Source: Sphingobium lactosutens DS20 (GTDB lineage Bacteria; Pseudomonadota; Alphaproteobacteria; Sphingomonadales; Sphingomonadaceae). From it: a stretch of 64,000 bases of DNA. Of this stretch, positions 36,997 through 45,402 are shown piece after piece. How positions within the stretch are numbered: the stretch's first letter is position 1; each line of letters opens with the position of its first letter. The stretch covers positions 1-64,000 of the forward strand of contig NZ_ATDP01000073.1 in the NCBI RefSeq assembly GCF_000445105.1. Reading direction: 5' to 3'. Both the position numbers and the translations under genes were made by a program. The notes under the pieces are model-generated. The model searched no databases and was not told the DNA's origin. It was given only the letters and a program-made list of their open reading frames with translations.

Positions 36997-37131
36997 ATGC
37001 TTATCCATGATGGCGATACGAGCGGTAATCTCTGGCCTATGCCCGGCAGTTGCATCGCCGGAGACATGCTCGGCCTGCTGGCACCGCTGTTGGGGCGGTA
37101 TCGCACCCAGCCTGCGTATGTGCCGCGCTAA
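36997..37131 (+). CDS. Possible small protein (44 aa)
   Basis: An open frame following a GGGGAGA site, starting MLIHDGDTSGNLWPMPGS and ending PAYVPR. It sits in a run of same-direction small genes upstream of the TraG-like gene. There is no recognised family. Support comes from the ribosome-binding site and arrangement only. Confidence 0.35.
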   Translation: MLIHDGDTSGNLWPMPGSCIAGDMLGLLAPLLGRYRTQPAYVPR

Positions 37132-37224
37132 GCGGCACCCGTAACTTTCTTTCGATGGTGACCACAACGCGGCGCGCAGCTTGCCGCGACGGGAAGCTGC
37201 GCGCCCTTTTCAGGAGCGACGACC

Positions 37225-37470
37225 ATGGATTTTTCAAAACTCGCAACCATTCTTTATCCGAAATGCCCCCGCTGCGGCGGGCGAAGCAAGTCGATTGAAC
37301 CGGAAAACATCGACCACGCCAACCGGAGTTTCGGCCATGCTGCGCGGGGGCACCATTACCTCCAGCTTTTTGGCTACGGCGTGACTGCCGGAAGGCAGGT
37401 CTACAAGCGCATCCCCGGCAAGTTCGGCGGCCTCAAGCAATGCACGGATTGCGGCCACGAGTTCCGCTGA
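37225..37470 (+). CDS. Small zinc-ribbon protein (81 aa)
   Basis: An 81-residue protein with two CxxC knuckles: CPRCGG near the N-terminus and CTDCGHEF at the C-terminus. These are separated by about 55 residues and probably form one zinc ribbon. It is preceded by a GGAGCGACG site and followed 25 bases later by a second zinc-ribbon gene. Small ribbons like this often sit near mobilization genes, but no function can be assigned. Confidence 0.7.
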   Translation: MDFSKLATILYPKCPRCGGRSKSIEPENIDHANRSFGHAARGHHYLQLFGYGVTAGRQVYKRIPGKFGGLKQCTDCGHEFR

Positions 37471-37495
37471 CCTTTCCCCTCACGACAGGAGCAAG

Positions 37496-37714
37496 ATGAT
37501 GACGACATGCCCGAAATGCAATTCGACCGACCTGCAATCCAACCTGTTCAAGAACGCCTCGATCGAGCAGATCGCCAGCAACGCGGTGGCGGTGCGGCGG
37601 CCTGACTGGCTGCGCCATGTGGCCAGTGAGGTCGTGGCGTGGGTTGGGGTGAGCGTGGCCAACTGGATACGGCCCGCCCATCGGTGCAGCTATTGCGGCT
37701 GGACGTTCCGGTGA
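37496..37714 (+). CDS. Small zinc-ribbon membrane-associated protein (72 aa)
   Basis: A 72-residue protein with CPKC at the N-terminus and CSYCGWTF at the C-terminus, separated by a hydrophobic stretch (HVASEVVAWVGVSVANWI) that could be a membrane helix. The stop overlaps the GTG of the next gene (GTGA). It resembles the preceding ribbon in layout, so duplication is possible. Function unknown. Confidence 0.68.
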   Translation: MMTTCPKCNSTDLQSNLFKNASIEQIASNAVAVRRPDWLRHVASEVVAWVGVSVANWIRPAHRCSYCGWTFR

Positions 37715-37962
37715 GGGACATTTTCCAAGCCATCGCCGAGGCCATTGCCGACATGCGGGAGCGCGTGGTGACGGAAGGTTGGGCAGGTCGAACCGATTTG
37801 CCCAACCCCGCGCCGGATTACCATTTCGACCCCGGCAACCCGGCGCCGCCCCCTGAACCACTCGATGCCATGCGCGCCCTGTTCGGCACCGCCGAACCGG
37901 CGCGCGACGCGCCCGGCATGGAGAAGCCCGGTCACGAACAGGGCGATGATTTCGAGCGCTGA
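37711..37962 (+). CDS. Hypothetical protein upstream of the TraG-like gene
   Basis: An 83-residue protein with a GTG start overlapping the previous stop. It begins VRDIFQAIAEAIADMRERVV, an amphipathic helix, and continues with a Pro-rich, probably disordered part (PDYHFDPGNPAPPPEPLDAM). It is separated from the TraG-like gene by 12 bases, so the same operon is likely. No domain recognised. Confidence 0.55.
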   Translation: MRDIFQAIAEAIADMRERVVTEGWAGRTDLPNPAPDYHFDPGNPAPPPEPLDAMRALFGTAEPARDAPGMEKPGHEQGDDFER

Positions 37963-37974
37963 AAGGATAGGCCC

Positions 37975-39552
37975 ATGCACGACCTACTTGATGCTCCCCT
38001 TCTGGAACTGCCGGGAGGGGATTTTTTATGCCACCGCGACCTGGCGCAGAATGTGTTCGTCACCGGCGTGACGGGTGGCGGCAAGACCAGCGGCCCCGGC
38101 CGCCACCTTCTCGAAGCGCTGCTGAAATCCGGCGATGGTGGGATTGTCCTTTGCGCCAAACCCACCGAGGCCGCCGAAATCCGCGCCCTATGCGCAAAGG
38201 TCGGGCGGCTGGGTTCGCTGATCGAGTGGAACGGGCGCAATCACGGGTTCAATTTCCTCGCCTATGCGATGGCGCGCATGGGGCAGGACGGCACCAACGG
38301 GCTGGTGGAATATTTGATGCGGGTCGTCGAAATGATCCGCAGCGCCAGCCCCATGACCGGAAGCAACGGCGATGCCTTCTGGCTGGACGCGCTGCGCGTG
38401 CTGCTGCGCTATTCGGTGCCGGTCGTCTATGCCGCCACCGGCTCCTTGAGCATCGCCAGCCTGATCGCTTTCGTGCGCAGCGCGCCGGTTTCGCCGGAGC
38501 AATTCCATGACCCGGAATGGCAACGGCAGGAGCCGTTTTTTATGCGCTGCTTCGTCGCGGCGACCGCGCGGATGGATGCCGCGACCTGCCAGCAGATGGC
38601 CGCCTATTGGCAGCAGGACTTCGCGCGCATGGACGCGAAGCTACGCAGCAACATCATCGCCGGGTTCATGCTGCTGGATCGCTTCAACCATGGCTGGCTG
38701 AAGGACGCGCTGTGCGGAGCAACGACCATCTCCCCGGCCTTGTGTTTTGCGGGTGCGATCATCGTGCTGGATATGTCGCGGGCGGTGCTGGGGGATGATG
38801 GCATCATCGCCCAGCTTATCTTCAAGGAGGCGTGGCAGCGAGAAGTGCTGGGGCGCAATGCCCTGCCGCCGATCTATCGGGAGCGCTTCACTTTCTGTTA
38901 CGGCGATGAGTGCCAAGAGTTCATTGCATCCTCGGATGCGGATTTCCTCGCCATGTCGCGCTCGTCCCGCGCGGCGACGATCTACCTGACGCAAGCGCTT
39001 CCCCAAATCTACTACAAGCTGGGCGGGCCGGATGCGCAGCACCGGGCGCATAGCGTGATCGCCAATCTCGGCATCCGTTTCTACTGCGCCAACAACTGCG
39101 TCGAAACCAACAAATGGGCGTCGGAGGCCATCGGCAAGGCGGTGCAATACCGACATAGCCACGGGCAATCGTCCGGCAGCAGCAGCCAGTTCGGCATGAA
39201 CATGGGCGAAGGCACCAACTGGGGGTTCAATTCCGGGTCGGGCGGCAGCAGCGGCTATAGTTCCGGCAGCGGCGGCAGCAGCCATAGCGGCGGGTCGTCG
39301 TGGAGCAGCGGTTCCTCGCGCGGCGGCTCGGATAGCTGGGGGCGCAACCGTGGCACCAGCACCAACCACGGCCAGAATTGGGGGCAGAACGAGGTGGTCG
39401 ATTACCTCTTGGAGCCGGGCCAGTTCAGCCGGATGCTCAAGACCGGCGGCCCGCGCCACGGCAACCGGGTGTCGGCCATCCTGCATGTGGCCGGGCGGCG
39501 CTTCGCCGCCTCGGGCGGTAACAGCATGATCGTGGAGTTTGCCCAGCGATGA
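37975..39552 (+). CDS. TraG/VirD4-like coupling ATPase
   Basis: A 525-residue P-loop ATPase of the type IV coupling-protein class (TraM-recognition/TraG-D type). Walker A is GVTGGGKTSG (residues about 31-40). There is a Walker B-like AIIVLDMSRAV and, later, FCYGDECQEFIAS. Residues about 395-470 are an unusual Gly/Ser-rich low-complexity stretch. No N-terminal transmembrane pair is present; the adjacent membrane protein may compensate. In a mobilizable element it would bring the relaxase-DNA complex to a helper channel. Confidence 0.82.
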   Translation: MHDLLDAPLLELPGGDFLCHRDLAQNVFVTGVTGGGKTSGPGRHLLEALLKSGDGGIVLCAKPTEAAEIRALCAKVGRLGSLIEWNGRNHGFNFLAYAMARMGQDGTNGLVEYLMRVVEMIRSASPMTGSNGDAFWLDALRVLLRYSVPVVYAATGSLSIASLIAFVRSAPVSPEQFHDPEWQRQEPFFMRCFVAATARMDAATCQQMAAYWQQDFARMDAKLRSNIIAGFMLLDRFNHGWLKDALCGATTISPALCFAGAIIVLDMSRAVLGDDGIIAQLIFKEAWQREVLGRNALPPIYRERFTFCYGDECQEFIASSDADFLAMSRSSRAATIYLTQALPQIYYKLGGPDAQHRAHSVIANLGIRFYCANNCVETNKWASEAIGKAVQYRHSHGQSSGSSSQFGMNMGEGTNWGFNSGSGGSSGYSSGSGGSSHSGGSSWSSGSSRGGSDSWGRNRGTSTNHGQNWGQNEVVDYLLEPGQFSRMLKTGGPRHGNRVSAILHVAGRRFAASGGNSMIVEFAQR

Positions 39553-40094
39553 AAACGCCCAGCCTCAAGACGCGGATGCTGGGGCATCCGCTGGTCGTAT
39601 GGCCCAGCATCGGGTTCTTCCTGTGGACGGGCTACATGCTGCTCACCGGGCCGGATACATGGCCGCTGGCGGCGATAGCCCTCTTCTTCGGTGCGCCGGT
39701 GATGCGCGCCTATGAGCGGCGCGAGGAATGGCTGGCATGGCGGAAGGCATGGAACGCCATGTCGGGCCAGCAGCCGCCAAGGCGGAGGAGGTTCGTGAAG
39801 CCGCTGACCGGCCTGATGGTCGTGGCGGCGGCGGCGCTCTACCTCGTCGCCACCCTCGACCGCACGGACTCGCAAACCGTCCTTGCTATTAGCCTGTTGT
39901 GGATGGTCGGCGTGGTCGCCTTCTTCGCGGGGCGCGGGCTGTGGCGACGCCTCCGCCGGACGCGCAGGGCAACGGCGGGCGAGCTGGTCAAGGTCTGCGT
40001 GCGCAAGCCGCTGCTGCGGGTGCCCAGCCTGCAACAGGCCTATGCGGCCCTGCCGGATCACTGCCGGGCCGTGATGGGCGGGCGTCAGCCGTGA
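39549..40094 (+). CDS. Membrane protein paired with the TraG-like ATPase
   Basis: A 181-residue protein with about four hydrophobic segments (for example LVVWPSIGFFLWTGYMLL and TGLMVVAAAALYLVATL) and basic cytosolic loops. It starts four bases before the end of the coupling ATPase gene, implying coupled translation. Because that ATPase lacks its own membrane anchor, this protein may be the missing anchor; that is inference. Its 3' end overlaps parE on the other strand by 10 bases. Confidence 0.65.
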   Translation: MKTPSLKTRMLGHPLVVWPSIGFFLWTGYMLLTGPDTWPLAAIALFFGAPVMRAYERREEWLAWRKAWNAMSGQQPPRRRRFVKPLTGLMVVAAAALYLVATLDRTDSQTVLAISLLWMVGVVAFFAGRGLWRRLRRTRRATAGELVKVCVRKPLLRVPSLQQAYAALPDHCRAVMGGRQP

Positions 40095-40387
40095 AAGTGG
40101 CGCTCCACGTCGCGCTGGGCGGACAGCACGTTGACGATCTCCAGCCGGTCGCCGGTATAGCGGAAGAAGATGACGTAGCCCTGATGGGGCACGCTGCGAA
40201 TATCGGGGCGCAGTTCCGGGCGCGCGGTGCCCAAGGTGCCGGGCAGCGTGGCGAGTTTTTCGCAACGGTCTTCCAGCTTGCCGATGAAGGTGCTGGCCAC
40301 CGCAAGGCTGGCGCTCTCGCGGGCGATGTAGCGCAGGATGTCGGCAAGGTCGTTGCGCGCCGATGCGAGATAGACCAGCCGCCGCAC
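40085..40387 (-). CDS. parE: ParE-family toxin
   Basis: A 100-residue RelE/ParE-superfamily toxin: LVYLASARNDLADILRYIA at the start, then SVPHQGYVIFFRYTGDRLEIVNVLSAQRD, typical of ParE toxins that poison DNA gyrase. Its ATG immediately follows the antitoxin stop with no gap. Confidence 0.9.
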   Translation of the reverse strand: MRRLVYLASARNDLADILRYIARESASLAVASTFIGKLEDRCEKLATLPGTLGTARPELRPDIRSVPHQGYVIFFRYTGDRLEIVNVLSAQRDVERHFHG

Positions 40388-40633
40388 TTAGTAACCTTCG
40401 GCGGCAAGCTCGTCCATGACGCCTGCGAGGTGCGCCCTTACCTCTTCGGGGCTATGCTCGCCGCCTTGCGCGATGGAAGCGTTGAGCGTTTCACGCAGCG
40501 CCTCCAATTTGGCTTCGCGCTCTTCGACCAGGCGCAGCCCTTCGCGCACGACCTCGCTGGCCGAACCGTAGCGGCCTGCTTTGACCACGGCTTCCACGAA
40601 GCCTTCCCAGCGCTGTCCGATGGACACATTCAT
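40388..40633 (-). CDS. parD: ParD-family antitoxin
   Basis: An 81-residue ribbon-helix-helix antitoxin: MNVSIGQRWEGFVEAVVKAG, then GSASEVVREGLRLVEEREAK, the standard ParD pattern. A GGAGGG site precedes the ATG and a strong inverted repeat lies upstream. It should neutralise ParE and repress the operon. Confidence 0.9.
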   Translation of the reverse strand: MNVSIGQRWEGFVEAVVKAGRYGSASEVVREGLRLVEEREAKLEALRETLNASIAQGGEHSPEEVRAHLAGVMDELAAEGY

Positions 40634-40674
40634 GACAACCCTCCTTCCAAAGGTGCGTTAGCCAAACTATACAC

Positions 40675-40706
40675 TGATAACGAAGATTGCTCAATCTTTG
40701 TTATCA
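40675..40706. promoter_or_regulatory. Inverted-repeat operator of parDE
   Basis: 15-bp arms (TGATAACGAAGATTG and CAATCTTTGTTATCA) pair with one mismatch around two bases. The repeat is 42 bases upstream of the parD ATG and is a likely ParD binding site overlapping the promoter. Confidence 0.75.
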
Positions 40707-40906
40707 TGGCGAACGCCGTGTCTAGCCATACTGACCGTGGGGGCAACGCCACGACGCAACCGCCGATTGCTCGTTGCGGGTGGTTGGGGCCTGCCCCGGC
40801 CACCCGCAAGGCGACCGCCGCCACCGCCCGTAAGGTTCGGGGAAACGCTCCGTTTCACCGGGGCTTTAAGAAATCATTAACCACGTTCTCCCCCATACTT
40901 CCCTTT

Positions 40907-40965
40907 AGGGGCCTCGCGCAGCGGTGCACGTCGCAGTTGCGACGTATCTGTGCACACTTAGGCCC
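40907..40965. other. Candidate origin of transfer (oriT)
   Basis: Nested inverted repeats lie directly upstream of the relaxase gene. The inner perfect arms are ACGTCGCA/TGCGACGT (40928-40945). They are flanked by GTGCAC and GTGCAC copies and by outer arms GGGCCT/AGGCCC. The outer right side reads ACTTAGGCCCTTTT, loosely like MobQ-type nick regions. The call rests on position and structure only. Confidence 0.5.
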
Positions 40966-41015
40966 TTTTCTGGGGTTGGGGGGACGGGGAGCGATGATTA
41001 CGGGGGCGATATAGC

Positions 41016-41990
41016 ATGGCGATCTTCTCCATGCGGATGCAGGTCATCAAGCGCAGCGCCGGGCGCAGTTCGGTCGCGGCGGCTGCCTATCGGGCGGGCG
41101 AGAAGCTGGTCGATGAACGGCAGGGCATCACCCATGACTACTCCAGCCGGACTGGGGTTGAGCATACAGAAATCTTGCTCCCGAAAGATGCTCCGGCATG
41201 GGTTCAGGGCATCGACCGGCAGACCCTATGGAATGCGGTCGAGTTCGGGGAGAAGCGCAAGGACAGCCAAACTGCCCGTGAGTTGCGTCTGACCCTGCCA
41301 CGGGAGATACCCGCCGACCAGCGCAGCGCGCTGGTGCGTGATTATGTGATCCGCAACTTCGTGTCCAAAGGCATGATCGCAGACATCGCGATCCACAACA
41401 AGGTCGCCAGCGACGGGCTGGAACAGCCCCATGCCCATGTCATGCTGACCATGCGCCCGGCGGTCGAGCCGGGCGGGTTCGGCCAGAAGGTGCGGCACGA
41501 CTGGGTGCCCGATCCCACAGGCCGAACCCAGCCGGACGGCAGGCCGGTGATGGTCGAGAGCAACGCCCATAGCTGGAACTCGGCGGACTATTACGAGCGG
41601 TGCCGGGAGGATTGGGAGAACACCGCCAACGCGGCGTTGGCGCGGGCCGGGTCGGCGGAGCGCATCGACCGGCGCAGCCTGTTGGAGCGCGGCTTGGCGC
41701 GGATGCCGGAACCGGCCTTGCGGCTGGCTTATCACCTCAAGGATTTGCGCGGGGCGCTCAAAGAGCGGTTCGGGCAGTTCCAGATGGCGAAGCATTATCA
41801 GGCGGTCGAGGGCCGCGCGAAGGCGGCCTTCGCGCGGCTGGAGGAAGCGCCGACGCGCGCGGGCGACGCCGCCCGCGCGTTCCAGCGTTTCCATGACTGG
41901 ATCGACCGCCAGTTGGCGCGGCTCGCCCAAGCCCGTGCGGGGCCGGAGCGCGCGCCGCCGCGCGACCACCCATTCAGCATGGAGCGATAG
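41016..41990 (+). CDS. MobA/MobL-type relaxase
   Basis: A 324-residue conjugative relaxase of the MobA/MobL (MobQ) family. The N-terminal motif IKRSAGRSSVAAAAYRAGEK holds the family signature and candidate catalytic Tyr. The HUH metal motif is in QPHAHVMLTMRP. The protein is short, with no primase or helicase domain; the C-terminus is basic and helical. It nicks at oriT to start transfer; the candidate site is about 50-110 bases upstream. The next gene begins immediately after the stop. Confidence 0.9.
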   Translation: MAIFSMRMQVIKRSAGRSSVAAAAYRAGEKLVDERQGITHDYSSRTGVEHTEILLPKDAPAWVQGIDRQTLWNAVEFGEKRKDSQTARELRLTLPREIPADQRSALVRDYVIRNFVSKGMIADIAIHNKVASDGLEQPHAHVMLTMRPAVEPGGFGQKVRHDWVPDPTGRTQPDGRPVMVESNAHSWNSADYYERCREDWENTANAALARAGSAERIDRRSLLERGLARMPEPALRLAYHLKDLRGALKERFGQFQMAKHYQAVEGRAKAAFARLEEAPTRAGDAARAFQRFHDWIDRQLARLAQARAGPERAPPRDHPFSMER

Positions 41991-42497
41991 ATGAGTGACC
42001 GCAATCCCAACGGCTGGGAGCCGAAGAACATGGGCAACTGGCAGGCGATGTTCGAGCAGCCGCGCCGCGACGGGCAACCACCCGGCCAGTCAGCCCCACC
42101 GCCGCCGGCGCAGGACGATGCGCCCGGCGAGGATGACCGCGCGCCGGATTTCACGGACTACAGGCCGTGGATCGTGCAGCGGGTGCGCTCGCGCCCCGCG
42201 CTGATGCTGGAACTGCGCCGCTACGAGCCGCGCTCCGGCTTATGGCAGGGCTGGGCCATGCCTTACCACGGCCTCTATGCGGTCGAGTATGTGGGCGCGC
42301 GGATGCTGTCGCTGGATTTTGGCGCGCGGCAGTTCGTCATCGAAGGAAGGGGCCTCGACGCGCTCGCCCGCCATATCCAGCAGGGCACGGTCGAAACCGT
42401 GCTGGAATATGCGCCGCAGGTATGGGCGGCCCAGCCGGTAGGGGCGATGGTTGCTGCCATCAAGGAAGTGAGGGCGCAGGATGCGACGCTACGTTGA
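41991..42497 (+). CDS. Conserved-type hypothetical protein after the relaxase
   Basis: A 168-residue protein whose ATG abuts the relaxase stop, so it is co-transcribed. The N-terminal ~50 residues are Pro/Gln/Asp-rich and disordered. The C-terminal ~110 residues form a compact domain (LMLELRRYEPRSGLWQGWAM, then ARMLSLDFGARQFVIEGRGL). No family assigned; an accessory mobilization role is possible. Confidence 0.6.
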   Translation: MSDRNPNGWEPKNMGNWQAMFEQPRRDGQPPGQSAPPPPAQDDAPGEDDRAPDFTDYRPWIVQRVRSRPALMLELRRYEPRSGLWQGWAMPYHGLYAVEYVGARMLSLDFGARQFVIEGRGLDALARHIQQGTVETVLEYAPQVWAAQPVGAMVAAIKEVRAQDATLR

Positions 42498-42569
42498 AGT
42501 TACCGGCGCCCATGTCGGCGGCGATTGAGTGGTTTTTCTCAATCGCCGCCGTTTGATGCAAGTAGTCAC

Positions 42570-42887
42570 TTATAGCGGGCGTCCCCAGCCATCTTTGGGC
42601 AGTTCACCGTTGCCGAGTCGTCCCATCGGATTGCCTTGGCCATCCATTGGGCGATTTTGGTGAATATCCCAATCGCTGGGATTTCCTTGCCCATCGAGTC
42701 CGGCCACATCGCCGAACGCTGTCACTCCATCGCTCAGCGTGCCTGCCCCCGGAATGAGGTAAAGCGGGTTGCCGGTGGCTGCAAAGCCAACCCCCTTCCA
42801 CACCGCGTAGCCGACGACAGGGCCACCGATCAGTGACCCAATCGCGGCCGCAGGCACACCAAATACATAGCGAGCAATCAAACCCAT
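42570..42887 (-). CDS. Hypothetical protein with hydrophobic N-terminus
   Basis: A 105-residue protein from ATG 42887, which has a GGGAG site eight bases upstream; in-frame ATGs at 42905 and 42935 are alternatives. The N-terminal 45 residues contain a glycine-spaced hydrophobic helix (AAAIGSLIGGPVVGYAVWKG) reminiscent of the 51-residue peptide at 36781. The C-terminal half is polar with repeated GQGNP units. Possibly a membrane-active peptide or immunity protein; unassigned. Confidence 0.45.
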   Translation of the reverse strand: MGLIARYVFGVPAAAIGSLIGGPVVGYAVWKGVGFAATGNPLYLIPGAGTLSDGVTAFGDVAGLDGQGNPSDWDIHQNRPMDGQGNPMGRLGNGELPKDGWGRPL

Positions 42888-43077
42888 CTCATTTCTCCCG
42901 TTCATTTCCGCTGCTCTGACCAGCATCCGAAGCATGTGGGGATAGGGGTGGCGCGCGAAGAAACTTCATGGCGGGCGGACAACTCTTTTCCAGCAGGCGA
43001 TTGCCCTTTCCGCCAAAGTCACGCAGTTTACGCCAAATGGAACCTTGACACGCCAAGATTCCATGGCGGGGGAATGA

Positions 43078-44046
43078 ATGCAGCGCGTACCGGATGACTT
43101 TTCTCAATCCCAGCTCCAAGTGCTACGGCTACTCGTTCGCTTCCCCTTGCAAGAGCCGGAGAATGCAAAGGCCCGGAATGGTGCTAAGCGAGAAACCCAG
43201 ACTTCCCTACTCGCCTATGGCGAGAAATCCGTTCTTACGATCAATGACATCAGTCATTTCGCTGGCGGTAAGCATCGTCTGAATTACCGCCCCGGCGGCC
43301 CTCATGGCGAGAAGCTCCATGCTTTGTATCAATTGATCTGGAACTTCTACCGGCACCGCAAGAATGAAGACCTGCGCGCTGATACCGCCCCGTTGCTGGA
43401 TATGGTGTACGGGAAGCGCGGCGTCAGCGGCGCTCACCATTCCCATGGCTTATGGGATGCGGCCAGCGCCGAGTTGATGGAACAGAGTATCGTGGAAGGT
43501 GAAAAGGTGGGGCATTGGCTCGCCGGGTGCTATCGCACCTACAGGCGAGGCACGCGCCACCATCCTGATGGTGGCGAGTTAGTCATGTCGCCCATGCGCA
43601 TTCTTCCCCCAGACGATGTAGTCGAGCCTTACAGGTTTGAAGTCTCCTATCCGCCTAGGGAAGAAGGGTATGATCCCTCCGAGTTCGGCATTGTGGGGCA
43701 GGTGATTTTCTCGACACCGCTCACTTACCTGATCGGGCATGACCGGGGGAGTGGTAGCCCTTACCTACTCATTCTCAAAACCCCGCGCAGACGGGCAGTC
43801 GGCCACCATGGCATTGCGCTGCGTAGCACGACCGATGGGGTAGCGGTGTCCGCTCGTGTCTATCTCAAACCTGCCGGCGAGGATTGGAATGCGCTGCGCA
43901 CGCAACCCCATATTCATCGGGTATCGTCGTTCCGGGAAGATCAAGAAATCATGGACAGGGATGCCATCCTTAAATATACTTCAAATGAAATTAATAATGA
44001 TAATAACCTTACATTGAAACGATATGAACACGGCCCTGATAAGTGA
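43078..44046 (+). CDS. Hypothetical protein (322 aa)
   Basis: A soluble protein of unknown family, starting at ATG 43078. Conserved-looking parts include LLAYGEKSVLTINDISHFAG, WDAASAELMEQSIVEGEKV and GHWLAGCYRTYRRG. The last ~25 codons (43970-44046) turn AT-rich and Asn/Asp-rich (SNEINNDNNLTLKRYEHG), matching the AT-rich gene that follows. No motif suggests an activity. Confidence 0.55.
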   Translation: MQRVPDDFSQSQLQVLRLLVRFPLQEPENAKARNGAKRETQTSLLAYGEKSVLTINDISHFAGGKHRLNYRPGGPHGEKLHALYQLIWNFYRHRKNEDLRADTAPLLDMVYGKRGVSGAHHSHGLWDAASAELMEQSIVEGEKVGHWLAGCYRTYRRGTRHHPDGGELVMSPMRILPPDDVVEPYRFEVSYPPREEGYDPSEFGIVGQVIFSTPLTYLIGHDRGSGSPYLLILKTPRRRAVGHHGIALRSTTDGVAVSARVYLKPAGEDWNALRTQPHIHRVSSFREDQEIMDRDAILKYTSNEINNDNNLTLKRYEHGPDK

Positions 44047-44151
44047 CAAATAATATATCAAGAAAAATGATATAAAAACCTATCCTCCATCTCATGAAGA
44101 TTTGGATATTGTCATTAACAATCTAGTTTTGATGCACGAAACTCAGGATCA

Positions 44152-44562
44152 ATGAAAGTAGCTGTCCGAGAACTTTTATCTGATTATCCTCAATCTGAAA
44201 TAGATGAAGCTGTTAATCAGGATATGTATTTTGTGTCCAACCAATCCCTAGTGGAGCCGTTTGCTGTAGCAGGATATGATATACGGCCATTTATCGGCGA
44301 TCCCAGAGTTGATTTTCCACTCTTGCTTGAGAAATATATTGAAAATCATCGCGCAGGAATGAAGCATCCCAACTTTGTGGACGAAGAGCTGCCCGGAAAA
44401 GATATTATTGATGGCCCGTATTGGATAGACGGACGATATGGGATCATCATACGCGGTGATGTGCTGAGGGCTGCCAGTATCACGCCTAAAGTCACAGAAA
44501 CATGGCAGGACAAAGTTTTACAAGCGTTACCTAGCGAACGTAGTGATACCATTCGACGCTAA
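44152..44562 (+). CDS. Hypothetical protein, AT-rich
   Basis: A 136-residue acidic protein (MKVAVRELLSDYPQSEIDEA at the start) in a segment clearly AT-richer than the surroundings. The 105 bases before it are also AT-rich. No family recognised. The composition suggests separate acquisition, perhaps together with the 3' part of the previous gene. Confidence 0.5.
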   Translation: MKVAVRELLSDYPQSEIDEAVNQDMYFVSNQSLVEPFAVAGYDIRPFIGDPRVDFPLLLEKYIENHRAGMKHPNFVDEELPGKDIIDGPYWIDGRYGIIIRGDVLRAASITPKVTETWQDKVLQALPSERSDTIRR

Positions 44563-44631
44563 GGGGAAAATAGTTAGCCCCTAAAATTACGTGCGGATCT
44601 GCATATCCACCAATCTAGCGATGCTTTATCG

Positions 44632-45231
44632 CTACTCCCGCCACATCCTCGCCGCCAGCGCGCGTTCCTCGGCATCCATGACATAGGTGTAGATGCGGGT
44701 GGATTTGCCGCCCTCGGCGTGGCCGAGCAGGCGGCCCACCAGCGATTCGGGCAGGCCGGAGCCGATGCCGTGGCAACCGAACCCATGCCGGAAGCCCTTG
44801 GGCGAGGCTTGGGGGCCATCGATCCCGGCGCGCTGCATCAGCGTGCGGATATGCCGCCATGCGGTTTGCCTGCACCATGGGAAGAGCGGGGCGTCCGGCT
44901 CCAAGCCCAGCGCCTCGGCAAACTCCGCCAGTTCGCGCAGGAACGGGCGCGGCACCGGCACGGCGCGGAACACCGTGCGGCGGCGTTTCAGGGTGCGGAA
45001 GATGATGCGGCCGGTTTCCATATCGAGCCGGTGCCGCGTGACCTGCAATCCTTCCGATAGCCTACAGCCGGTATAATAGAGCAGGCGGCAGAAGAGCCGC
45101 GTGCGCGCATCGGCCTTGCGGGCGATGCGCAGCAGGGCTTTGGCTTCGCCGTTGGTGAGGTATTTGCGTTGCCCGTTCCCGTCGAACAAATCGAACCACG
45201 GGCCTGTGCCCGCGCTGCCGTTCACGCCCAC
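44632..45231 (-). CDS. Short tyrosine recombinase
   Basis: A 199-residue protein that is almost only the catalytic domain of a tyrosine recombinase. The Arg lies in YTGCRLSEG, the HxxR box in GFRHGFG (Arg before His order as read: FRH), the second His in LLGHAEGG and the Tyr nucleophile in TRIYTYV. The usual N-terminal core-binding domain is missing or reduced to ~30 residues. Immediately upstream is a perfect palindrome with a degenerate second copy. It is distinct from the 415-residue integrase at the right end. It may be a resolvase or inversion enzyme. Confidence 0.8.
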   Translation of the reverse strand: MGVNGSAGTGPWFDLFDGNGQRKYLTNGEAKALLRIARKADARTRLFCRLLYYTGCRLSEGLQVTRHRLDMETGRIIFRTLKRRRTVFRAVPVPRPFLRELAEFAEALGLEPDAPLFPWCRQTAWRHIRTLMQRAGIDGPQASPKGFRHGFGCHGIGSGLPESLVGRLLGHAEGGKSTRIYTYVMDAEERALAARMWRE

Positions 45232-45254
45232 CGTCTTGCTCCCTGCCTGCCCCG

Positions 45255-45281
45255 TGCAACACTACTGTCTGTAGTGTTGCA
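45255..45281. repeat. Perfect palindrome upstream of the short recombinase
   Basis: 11-bp arms TGCAACACTAC and GTAGTGTTGCA separated by five bases, just upstream of the recombinase start. Arm and spacer sizes fit a tyrosine-recombinase core site or an operator. Confidence 0.7.
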
Positions 45282-45402
45282 ACCTGGAGGGCGATAAAAA
45301 TCAGGCGTGGAGCGGGTTCGCGCGAAATATCGGGCGTTATAGAAATGCAATACTATGGGGGCTGGAAACACCGGAACATTAAGCGTTCCGGGCACTCACC
45401 CC

